NCBI GenBank assembly: GCA_030248215.1 | Contig: JASANG010003755.1 | Coordinates: 62,001 to 126,000 of the forward strand | Direction of reading: 5' to 3' | DNA: 64,000 bases | Origin: Enoplolaimus lenunculus | Lineage: Eukaryota > Nematoda > Enoplea > Enoplida > Thoracostomopsidae | Shown here: positions 12,701-23,300 of the stretch, one piece after another | How positions within the stretch are numbered: the stretch's first letter is position 1 | How the letters are laid out: each line of letters starts with the position of its first letter | Translations under genes and position numbers: made by a program | The notes under the pieces: model-generated | Told to the model about the DNA's origin: nothing | Database searches by the model: none | What the model saw: only the letters and a program-made list of their open reading frames with translations

Positions 12701-15108
12701 TTAAAAGCGTATTTAAGTTAAGTAAATACTTAAGTCGCTGACGAAATCTGATTGATTACAAATTAACCGTTCAGTTATGCTAACATGGGTTTAGCTGAAA
12801 TTGTAAACTCGTGGTGCCCCCTTAATATAAAGCAAAACTGTTACTTTTTTGTAAAATGGCAATGGCTCACATTTGGCGTTTACCTGTTTTGTTCGAAAAG
12901 TTAAGTATTTATTTAAGTGATTGACTTAAGTACTTACTTAAGCATAACTTAAGTAAATACTTAAGTAAGATTTCAGAAACCCAACCAATATAGACTACAA
13001 TTAATTCGGACGCAAAAAATGACTGTCTCTTTACTACTTCTACTACTACTTATTTTCTCTTGTACCTACGCATTTAATAATTCGGAATCGGGATTTCAGG
13101 TCGATATCAAGAAACATTGTACGAAGGTGGGAAAAGTGTCAAATTTTTCATGAAATCCCATTTGATGGACGAGTTATGATAAAACAAATGATTTGGCGAT
13201 TTGGCATTGTCAAGATTTGAGTGGGACATTGCAGTGTATGATGACGGCTCACATGAACTGGTAATGCAAACGTATTCAAAATCCAATCATTGTTTGGCAA
13301 AATTCCTCTGGAAGACACAAACCAGCTTCTTAAGGACGATAACCTATAACTCCTACCGATATTCCACATTCGCAAGAACATTGTGTCGTTTCGCTTCTTC
13401 TATCTGGGTTGAACTGATATCAATTCCAATAACTCGGCGAAAATATGGTGCCAGCGTTGCAGTTGAAGTACCAGGACCACAACCAACATCCAAACAAAGT
13501 TCAAACGGTTTGCAGAACTGCAAGTATTGACATCAAAATTATAAGTTCTTATGCATTGAACGTTTACGTTTGTATTAATACTTAAATGCGGTAGCTGTCT
13601 GAGAAAGGAGTAAGTTTCCATCCAGTTAGAATTTAACTTCTGCCTCGGGTTCCAGCAAAAAAGTTTTCAGTAGAATTTTTAATGTATGTTTCTTTCAAAT
13701 TTGGTAGCGAAAGTTTTTATTTTACTGAATTTTGTGGTTGGCAGTGCGCTTGTTTACAGTTTGAGTAATTTTGAAAATTTAAGTAACCAAAATTTCTCAA
13801 AAAGCAATTAAATATTGAAATATATTTCAAATTCAACAAAATTTAATTGTTTCATTTGGTTCTGCTCCTGCTACGGTGCCGGCAAAATGTGTCCTTTGCC
13901 TCTGGTTTTTAACTCCGAGATTAATTTGACTTACAAAATGTTTAATCAGTGATGAAGGAATGTATATGATGTCGAAAATGTTTGGCTTAGGCTTAGGCTT
14001 AGGCTTAGGCTTAGGCTTAGGCTTAATTTAAACTGTAAACTACAAATTTGGTAGTTTTCCTTACACCATATAAACAAATGTGGAAGAGACCTTTTCGCTA
14101 ACAGCCATATTTATGTCAGTCCCACGTTACCGCTGGTTCGGCTTGCACATAAAATGTCCGCACCATTTCAGTTTATCGTGGACACTATTGAGTACGGAGA
14201 GAACTATGTACGGACATAAACATTAGCCAGCTACCGTGTCCGGACATAGTTTTGTTGTTTGCTGAAATGTCCTCATACTAAAAGCTAAACGATATTGAAA
14301 TTTTTCACGTTTGTCATCCAAGACTGTTTAGAACCGGCCTCTATTTGGTACCAATGTTTCCAGCTGGACCGAGTACAACAGACAGACCCTGAAAGGGTCA
14401 AGCAGACGGGCACAATGTTCAAAAGAAATAAACAGCCAATACTTCAGTCCAATAGACGCTGGCGTCATCAATAACTCGCTTTTTTTACTCTCTTTTAATT
14501 TCCAAGATTGTCCATATTTCGATCCTTCGCAATAAAACCTTTGCAGTTGAACTAAACAGTTTGAAATCAATGCGAAATGTTTTAAAATCATAACTGCTTT
14601 CTAGCACTTGGATAAGATAATTTTGTATTACTACTCAAGACAGTAAAGCGACCTTAAAATCAAACCTGTTAACAGGGATCAAAAACTAAAATGTAAGCAC
14701 CGATATTTGCAATCAAAATCCTTCACCAAATTTCCGAATGATAACTGAGAGTCAAAGCTAAAAACGCTGTCACCGGACCAAATATTGAAATAAAGAAACT
14801 TTGTAAAATTTATAAACTCAAATTTGACTCAGTTTAAAAAAGGCGGATTCCAGATGACAACAATCAACCGATGCATCTGTCAATTCAATGGTATAATTTA
14901 GTCGGTAAATATTTAGTCGACCTTAAACCATAACGCGCTTTAGTTCTCGGCCGCTTACAGATTTCGCCAAGAAATCAACTGCGAAATCGATTATTTGTTG
15001 CGGGGCAGACGGACGGACTGATCGATAAGCAACCGAGCATTGAGAAGTTCGCCACTGGTCTGCGAAATTGATGTTTTTTGACAGTTTTGTTGAAACTGAA
15101 TCAGCCAT
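9789..15108 (-). CDS. Class I SAM-dependent methyltransferase (Methyltransf_11 type)
   Basis: Five exons on the minus strand: 15108-14959, 13517-13357, 12315-12087, 11563-11454 and 9921-9789. Lengths of 150, 161, 229, 110 and 133 keep phase throughout and give 260 aa, normal for this family of small cytosolic methyltransferases. The N-terminal exon has the VRPSAPQQIIDF segment that corresponds to the usual YRPTYP region. Motif I is LDVGCGPGTSTA (residues 59-70), with the acidic residue of motif II at D83 (GIDIS). Then come AAHWF (126-130) and RVLKPGG (141-147). The last exon has the DGIVKRIESISGFQNY segment near the C-terminus. The methyl acceptor is unknown; relatives are annotated as trans-aconitate-like or uncharacterised methyltransferases. 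Splice donors of exons 2 and 4 (GTAGGA, GTTGGT) are not canonical consensus but phase supports them. Introns hold several MITEs. Confidence 0.87.
10281..10715. mobile_element. MITE, CTGTAGTGACCCGAATAAG family, copy A
   Basis: 435 bp with inverted ends CTGTAGTGACCCGAATAAGA and its complement CTTTTTCGGGTCAATACAG, flanked by TA. It is non-coding. The interior reads GTTACGGACTGTTATTTATT and GGACTCAAAATGGG, both shared with the copies at 21760, 26880 and 43291. It lies in intron 4 of the methyltransferase gene. Confidence 0.88.
10877..11101. mobile_element. MITE, CACTGTAAAT family, copy 3
   Basis: 225 bp with CACTGTAATT/ATTTACAGTG ends flanked by TA, and the GAGTT/AACTC interior of its relatives. 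It is 161 bp from MITE copy A in the same methyltransferase intron. Confidence 0.87.
12623..12984. mobile_element. MITE with TTGGTTTCTGAAA ends and TTAAGTA interior
   Basis: About 362 bp in intron 2 of the methyltransferase gene. Ends are TTGGTTTCTGAAAC and, inverted, TTGGGTTTCTGAAAT; both are followed inwards by ACTTAAGTA-type units. Related fragments begin with GGGTTTCC followed by TTAAGT words at about 31924 and 50949. Confidence 0.72.
13984..14025. repeat. (TTAGGC)n microsatellite
   Basis: Seven nearly perfect tandem copies of GGCTTA. It lies in methyltransferase intron 1, without the inverted ends seen around the other TTAGGC runs. The unit matches the nematode telomere repeat, but the site is clearly internal to a chromosome arm. 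Confidence 0.9.
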
Positions 15109-15234
15109 ACGTGCAGTACAACGTGTATTTATAAGACTGTAGGCTACATATATAATAGCTTGTTATTTATCCTTAAGAATTGTTTATTCATATATTAGTC
15201 ACATATCTTGTAATGTTTCGGTATATATTTCAAT

Positions 15235-15927
15235 CATAGATGAGCACCAGATATCCGGATATGTATCTGAAAAAACGTTTATCCGGATATCCGGATGTCC
15301 GAAATGCTATTGTGTAAATAGTTTTTTGAAATAATTTACATTGTTTCACCATTAAAGTAGCTGCTGGAGTTGACGAAAAGAAAATCTGTAGGTATTCAAA
15401 ACTGGGTGAAAAATTGCGTTTCAAAACATTTACGAGGCTGCCCGCTTGAGAAATTCCGGGATCCACCGGTGAAAGTAGGGCACGATTAAAAGTAACATGG
15501 ACTGATGTTTGTACGATTTAGCGTATGTATATTTAATGTGGTTCTTTCTTCTTGGAACGTAAAAACGACTCATGTATGTCGTAGCCCAAGTCGTACGTAA
15601 TATAAAGTTCGAGAGAAGGGTGCCACTTGATAGAATCTCTGTTGCAATGGTTTAAATCAGACGAAGACAAACCGAATCACCTGAATATCAGGTGGCCAAG
15701 GCAACTATTTATTAATAGTCTGTAGCAAGTACTATTGAAGAAGTTGCATAATAAATAGTTATTTATAGATTTGTATGTTTTAAGCTCATTGCAATCAGTT
15801 TGTGGGTCAGGATACTTCCCTAACAGCAACAATTTACTAGATATCTAGATATCCGGATAACCGGATAACTATCCGACAAGAATTGCCGGATATCCGGGTA
15901 CGAAAATATATCCGATGCCGATCACTA
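15235..15927. mobile_element. hAT-like non-autonomous transposon, GGATATCCGG ends
   Basis: About 693 bp. Both ends carry repeated GATATCCGG words, and the ends read roughly TAGATGAGCACCAGATATCC and, inverted, TAGTGATCGGCATCGGATAT. The flanks share ATTTCAAT (15227-15234 and 15928-15935), an 8-bp duplication as expected of hAT elements. It is non-coding. It lies just upstream of the methyltransferase start. End remnants of the same family are at 43545-43662 and 62095-62150. Confidence 0.78.
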
Positions 15928-16104
15928 ATTTCAATCGTTTTTCTTAATATCTTCTGAATCGAATGCGCTATTTCGGCTCATGTCAATCATACCGGTCGGC
16001 CAAGTAGCCTTTCGCCTAAACCTAAGCTGAAGACTGACTATAATCCTAAGATAAAACTACCCAGTATCTAAATAGCTCTGTCTAAGTGGAATTTTTACAT
16101 ACAT

Positions 16105-16341
16105 AGTCTAGTGACCCAAATGAGTGTGTGGGGTAATAAGAGGGTGTTCCCATTTTGAGTCTCAATCAATAGGAATCTGTATCCCTAATAAGAGTCCGTA
16201 ACAGGATACAGTCCCCAACCCTAATTAGAGTACATAGCTGTCAATTATATGTCCCTAATTGTAGCGCATAAATGACTCCGGGACCAAATAATTTGAGTTG
16301 GAAACTTTAAAGCGTACTTAAATTTTGAAAGTACATTCCTA
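16105..16341. mobile_element. MITE, CTGTAGTGACCC family, truncated copy B
   Basis: Matches the left half of the full copy at 21760-22193, from the decayed end AGTCTAGTGACCCAAATGAG through ATTTTGAAAGTACATTCC, then the similarity stops. The other half and its terminal repeat are missing. Confidence 0.75.
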
Positions 16342-16675
16342 AAATGCTACATGGGAAAATCATGAAGGTCCAAATTACTCTGAACAACTCTGTAGAATGG
16401 AAGTTATATTTAGAACAAGTCTCTTTTCAAAGTCCGAGGAAGACGCAGACACCCTGCTTACAGGATCTCCAGTGTCGCTACGGCCATAGTACAGAGTGCA
16501 TAATGTCCTTACAGCATAACGAGACACTGTTCGAAGGTACTATTGTTGTACATTTGTTTTAGCAGAAGCTATGCACAAAAATTAAAATATATTTCACTGA
16601 GGCAACGCTTTAGCGAGAGTCTGCGTTCTGTCAGTAGTCCCTACCGAGGGACTATGTTTAGTCCTTACTCTTTTG

Positions 16676-16812
16676 GGCCAATGTAAAGAACAGGTGTGGA
16701 ACAGTATTTAAAGCATATTCCTAAGCCTAAGCCTAAGCCTAAGCCAAGCAAACAATTAGTCAAAAGCTTAAGCTTACTCTTTTCTAGTACCACAGATAAA
16801 CGTTCTGCCCAA
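16676..16812. mobile_element. Decayed TTAGGC-family element
   Basis: Starts GGGCCAATGTAAAGAACAGG, like the other family members, then has four CCTAAG units. The right end is not intact. A 94-codon open frame crossing it is only a translation of the hexamer run. Confidence 0.55.
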
Positions 16813-18629
16813 GATCTTTACAGGGGTCCTCCCTTGGAACACTGTCTGAACAAAGTGGGCTACCTAAAGTACATGGTGTGTGTTGTCATCAGCCCTGGTT
16901 GTAGCATCGTTTTCGACACAAGTCCTAAGGGGGTGGAAGGACAATTTTTTACAGTAGTGCGCGCAGTATTACGTGGATGACCCATAAAGATATTGTAATA
17001 GCAATCGTTAAATTTTAGGCAATTTCAGATAAACAACAATGAGCCAATCAACTTCTGAAAAATTAAAGTTGTAAGAGAGCAAGACATTAATTCAATATCA
17101 ACATCCACTATATTTTTATCTCTGTTTTATAGCTATTAAAATCACTTGTAAAAGTGCAGTTTAAAGACGGTAAAAGTCACAAAAATGGTTCTTAACAGAA
17201 ACAAATAACGTTGCTGACTGGAGTAAAATTTCGTACCAAAAAATGCAAAAAACCTTTTTATCAGCTGTTCATAGGCACAGATGACAAATGTTTATCACCA
17301 AAAGCATTTTACAACACTGCGTACGCACCAGTCTTGTATTATAACTTCGACATTGGCCCGCAGCCAGCTCAACAAAGGGAGCTAACAAATCTTTCAGAAG
17401 GAGCATGAAAGAAGTAACCAGGACTTGCACGCGAGATTCAAACTTCAATGGTGACCACAAGTTTTCTAGGGGTGGCTAAGCCCCCTTGTGGCTAGGAGCC
17501 CTCATCTACAACGACAAAACAGACAAAATATAGCGATTTGAATGTATAGTGGATTAGTGACCGAGCCATAACAGGTCGTTCTAATATTCATACTGAAAAT
17601 AAAATCCTTCAAAAATTTAAAATACAAATCACAGAGTGCGTCCATTCTCGTTGTGGTCAAGTAGACGAGAGAAGTTACCTAAATATAAAAACTGCTCCCA
17701 GCAAAGTCCAATATAAACCAGTTCTTAAATATTTAAACATCATGCGTTCTATGCTTGGAACACCGATGTCTGGTGATTGAAAAGTTTTCCAGTTGTATAA
17801 AACGACAACCATTGCAATATCGGACTTTAGTCTTTAACACCTGATTGTAATCCGAATGTACGTCCTGACACAGTGTACAACCAGTGATGAAAGATGCCCT
17901 TGATTTGCTTATTTAAACAGTAAAGCAACAAGCTTAGTAGTTTTCCCTCACTCTGTATGGATGAATGTGGAAAAGGCCTTTTCACTAACAACCCTACTTG
18001 TGCAAGGCGAACGAAACGTTTTGTTTTATGTTAATAAGGTAAATTGAAAATTCAGTTAAAGTTTGTTTATCCATGAATGTCTAGAACTGATTTATGATAA
18101 CATCATGCGTCCCCTCACAAGTTCGGTTCCTTCCTTCTATTTGGAGCATGTGGGACTGATTACTAATGTCGCCCTGAAAGTAAAACGCAGCAATGGGAAA
18201 TTTCCTACTATCTCGATCGAGTCAAAAAAATTTCAACAAACAGCCGACAATTGAATTTGTAAAAATTTAATAGTTGGGAGAAAGCAACACAGAACGTCCG
18301 TCATGTTCGAGTGCTGCAAAACCATGATTCTAAACATGTCTTCGACATTCGATCTCCAGATTAATGTTAAAATATAATAATATAACATAACAGGTAAAAA
18401 TGCTCTTATTCCTCAATATGGGAAAACAAGAAGACCGAGTTTCGGCATGCTAGGTTTAACATTAGGATTTTGTCACTATAATGAACGCTTGACTTCGATT
18501 TTGAAAGAATTCACGTTGGCCAGTTCTGTCAAATTAATCACTTAGCTAGGTTCAGGGATATTGTTTCTAAGAATATTTGCAATCGAAAATCAGCAATCAA
18601 AATCTGTAATCGTTGCTCGACTTTAACCT

Positions 18630-18872
18630 GGCAATGTACCAACTGCTGATACCAAAATTTATCGCCCGTGTCGATTTCAATTTTAATACGAGGTGCATAA
18701 AGAATTGATAGGAATACTACTTTACGTCAGTATAAACGCGCACGTTTCACAAGTGCAAAATGTATCAGCAAAAATCGGCAATTTTTGCCGTTGTGATGGC
18801 GATACTTATGAAAACTGCCACTGCCGATATTACCGTTTTCGATGCCGATTAATCGGTACATCACTAATATAT
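18630..18872. mobile_element. hAT-like MITE with GATGTRCCGATA-type ends
   Basis: The right end, inverted, reads TAGTGATGTACCGATTAATC; the left end has TGTACCAACTGCTGATACC. Sub-terminal CGATWCC and GCCGAT words occur at both ends. The end motif resembles the remnant at 36103-36195 (TAGGGATGTGCCGATACC). It is non-coding, and the limits are approximate. Confidence 0.6.
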
Positions 18873-20332
18873 ATTTGTTGTTACGATTCCGGTTCCAATA
18901 TTACAAGTGCACAATGCAGTGCAGTTTGTTTATGCACAGGATTGTATGTCCGTCTCTAAGTAACAACAGTAAGAAGCTACCAAGTCTTGCAGATTGAAAT
19001 ACGTGTCTTCTAATTCAGATACAAATGAACAAATAGGTACCGATGGCATAATGAATATATGCAGGTAGGTTGTGTTATGTCTATATTGTAAATTTTGAAA
19101 GTATTTTGAGGAAGTGGATATTGGTCCTTCACGTAGATTGACAGATTTTCATCACCTTCGCAGAGTTCAAATAGGACAACAAGATTTTAAATATTTATTA
19201 AACAGATCGTAACCTTTAAACTCGGCCCAGAAATAACAAAGTTACGTCTGCTGAGGCGTTAATCTAAACGAATAATTATTCAATACTGAAGTTACATAAG
19301 ATTATGATGAATCATAGTTTAGTTAGAAAACATCGATTTTCGGCATTAGCCTACTTTCATAACTTGCGGTTGCCTGGTCATGACTACGTATTTCATACAT
19401 TCCATTGTATTATGCTTCGATAACGCTATTATGTTTATCTGCCTGGGGAGACTTATATTAATGCACCGTGCACTGAACTTAACTTGTTTATAAATTTGAA
19501 ACTCAGGCTAAATTACATTTGTATTCAATACTACGTACGTACCGCTGAGCAAACTTATTTGTTATAATGGAACTAGGCACAGATTCTGGAAGGAAGAATC
19601 AAATCCATGGTGTCGGTGTTTTTAAAACCACGAAACCGAAAAAATCTAATAAGGTCCTGAAATTTGTCAATCAATAAAGCTTCTAAACCGGGAAACCAGA
19701 ACCGAAATCAAGAAATTCGATTGTGCTCAGCAGAAAGTATTAAAACAGTTTTTCTATTTCCTACCAGCACCTTGTTTGATGAGGCGCAAAACGTTACATC
19801 GGAGGGCGCTTTAACAGAATGCGATCTGTATATTTCGTTCGCAACAAATGCTAAAGGTTCATAGAATAAGATTTCGCCAGGCAATTAATTTAAATACTGA
19901 GGTATTTGAGGGGCTGAAATGACTGAGTTTTTTAAAATCCGTTTTCACTTCAGGAGATTTTTTCAAACACAGATTCGGTGTAGAAATGTGTTCAATTTTG
20001 TCAAGGTGAGTTTTTGTCATGTTACTAATAACTTTTAATGAAGTGTCTTAACTGAGATATTTGCATAAAACATGGTTTTCATCTTAGTTTTTGTTCAAAG
20101 ATGCCTATATATCTTCTATTGGCTGTTTCAGGATTATTTTGGGGGCTCTTAGATTTTATTTTTCATATTTTAGACCGTGTAATATAATAGCATTTGTTCT
20201 CAATTTTACCTGATTGTGAAAAATTTTGAGAAGGCGCCCTCCCGTTCGCCCCCACTATAAGCGCCCCTGATATTTCTCTATGATGTACGTATTCGTTATT
20301 CAGCCGGACGCTTTTAGTAATACAAAACATTT

Positions 20333-23300
20333 ATGTTATATTTTAAGGAAGCAAAGATGTGCTCATCGTCGGCCTCCGAATTTGATGATGTTGTATTTGA
20401 ACGAATTGACAACAAACGAAAAGTCATTCTCAATCGCCCCAAAGCGCTTAATGCTCTTAATTTGTCTATGATACGAAAAATTTATCCAAAAATGAAGGTT
20501 TGTTGTATGTTCTGTTTCTATTAATGATGTTTTTCCCAAAAATGAAAGGAACGTAAAATTTACTTTGGGTGAAATCTTGAGTTGGTGCAGAACCAGGGAG
20601 AAAATTTTCAGTGGTTTTGGGGGCTTTGGTAAGTAGCGGGTCCATTTCCCCACTAGCGAACCCACCAGTTTGTTTTGTGTTCAACATCAGCGTTATTAGA
20701 GTAGTATGCGTTTTTCAATGCGTTGTACTAAGACACCAATGACGGACTACCAAGACTAAAGTGTTTGTGTTGCATTTAGAAATGGGATTCGGAATATAAC
20801 GACAATCCGGTTGACTTGGTTATTATGAAAGGCGCAGGAGACAAGGCGTTTTGTGCGGGAGGCGATGTTCGGTGTACGTTTAGCGTTTATGCGTGAATTG
20901 GTAACTACAAGAAACCTAAATTGTGTTTTATGTTTCGTCTTCATATTCTGAGCTGTTTTTCATTGTAAAGAATGATGGAATAAAATTAAATTTGTTCAAC
21001 AGTGATTTCTAAATATCCGGTCAATTTCATTTACACAAGCGGTTTTTATCCGATTCCGTTGATTTTCGTTTTAGCAATTGTCGAAGCAGAAAACGAAGCT
21101 AAAACAAAAGGAAAAGATGGTTCTGCTTTGCGACAGCAGTTTTTTCGCGAGGAATATATGCTCAACTTTCTCATAGGTAACGTGTATATTTTTCGTTCAA
21201 GACGTGGTCAGAATTATATGTCTATTCGGTGCAGCTTGTAAGATCTGCGACGTACTGTAGTAAATATTACAATGGGCTTCGTCAGCCGTCGCTAATCTCA
21301 TACATTAATGATGTTGTTTAAGTTTGGACATCGCGCTTATACAAACAAAATATCATAGGCTTTTTAGTTACCAGAATTAAACACGTCGCGCTTTTTAATT
21401 ATTAATTGTTGAAAAGCAAGATGTAACAACAAAACGAAATATAATTTATATAATACGACTTCCAGTTTTATACGCTGAAAAACTTTTTTCACGGTCAAAT
21501 ATATTGTGACTCTTAATCGTATTGATAGTTTCTGAGTGTTGCAATCTAGATTGTTGTTTGGTATATTTTTCAGGAACCTACCCCATTCCATATGTTGCAT
21601 TCATCGACGGCATCACAATGGGTGGCGTAAGTATTTAGTTTAATCAATTTATGTAAATGGAATGTACTTAATTAAGTTTTATTTCTAATTTTATCAATGT
21701 ACATATAACTTAACGCGATAGTTTGAGTTTTTGTATTTCGTTGTAGTTATTGTAATTTACTGTAGTGACCCGAATAAGAGGGTGTGGGGTAATAAGAGGG
21801 CCCCCATTTTGAGTCCCAATCAATAGGAGTTCGTATCCCTAATAAGAGTCTGTAAGCGGATAAAGTCCCTAAATCCTAATTAGAGTCCATGAAGGTCAGT
21901 TATTCCTAATTTTAGTGCATAATTGACTCCAGGACCAAATAAAATTGAGTTCGAAACTTTAAAGCGTACTTAAATTTTGAAAGTGCATTCCTAAGTATAG
22001 CCTTGCATGATCGCTCAAACTGTTGACCCAAGAGAAATAAACGTTTAATCCAACTGATAGTTGCAGTATCAGTAACGAAGGATGGCGGAGCGTGTGTTAA
22101 AAATATAAAACAGTCCGTAACCGAATAACAAGGTTAGGTACCCTCTAGAGAGACCAAATAAATATGTCCCCCCTCTTATACGGGTCACTACAGTACTCTT
22201 TCTTTTAAATAGCTGATATGACTTGATCTGGTTTGAGCCAGCAACTGGCAGGAATGAATACATATAGTGAAACTGATTGTGTTTACAATATTGCAGGGAG
22301 TGGGTTTATCGGTTCACGGTATGTTTCGAGTAGCTACGGAACGAACGTTGTTTGCTATGCCAGAAACCGCGATTGGTAATTATTGTCAATGTTTGCCTGC
22401 AAAATGCTATACAATTTAATGTGGACTGGTCTTTGAAGTGCACTTCGCCTGGTTATAGGCCGTGAAAGATGATTAAAAGTTTGGGCACATTTAATAAGCT
22501 ATGACAGTTGTTTCAATTAAAACATCCGCAGTTTTAAGATTAACATTAAGAAAATAGTGCACTACAACCAGAATACCAACTGAGGGTGGCGCTATATATA
22601 CTTTTGCGGCGCCGTGTGCACGTTACGGTATTGTACGTGAGTAATTCACGTACGATACCGCACGGTGACCGACGGCTCCGACCGTCGTTACAAGTATACG
22701 CCACCATTAGACTTCATTGGTACTTAATTAACGTCGCTTGTCACATGAATTGTAAAATGTTTCCAAACTGGCGTTTTCTATTCTTGATTTTGTTATCTTG
22801 GTGTATTCTGATTTTATGGTTCGAAGAAACATGAAAATAGCTTTCCCTTTTCGTAATTGGCACAAATTCTGTTTGGTATGTTGTCTATTAAGATTTTCAA
22901 TTGTTGGCCACGTACAATTTCGCACAAAGAATATGTTGATTCGTAAACTTTCTTTTACTGTAAACAGGTTCAGTAATTTTAGTCCGTGCCACACGGATTT
23001 CGAACAAAAGGTTACATTTTATTTTGTTTCACTAAATTTGTGAGTTATTTTTTGCACTTGATTAAATTTGTTTATCTTCAGGACTTTTCCCCGATGTTGG
23101 AGGAAGCCACTTTTTGCCACGACTGAAAAGCAATTTGGGAATATTTCTTGCTCTCACGGGACACAGATTGAAAGGCAGCAACGTTTACAAAGCTGGAATT
23201 GCTACGCATTTTATACACAGTTCAAAGGTATCGCTTTCTTTGATCTATTGGTTTAATAATGAAAAAAAAATCGTTTTGATATAATCAGCGGTATTGGTGG

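Larger units (their letters stand above)
15928..20332. other. Repeat-rich intergenic region before HIBCH
   Basis: No gene recognised. It holds a partial MITE (16105-16341), a decayed TTAGGC-family element (16676-16812), a hAT-like element (18630-18872) and dispersed similarity between about 17880-18000 and 13945-14110 (shared words such as CAGTGATGAA, TAGTTTTCC and CTTTTCRCTAACA). A possible donor (AAG then GTGAGT at 20006-20012) might mark a 5' untranslated exon of HIBCH, but this is speculative. Confidence 0.45.

Noticed and set aside
13201-13530. 109-codon plus-strand open frame
   Set aside because: It is the antisense shadow of methyltransferase exon 2, which carries the real motif I on the minus strand.
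13984-14025. A true telomere or chromosome end
   Set aside because: Only seven hexamers, inside an intron, with genes on both sides.
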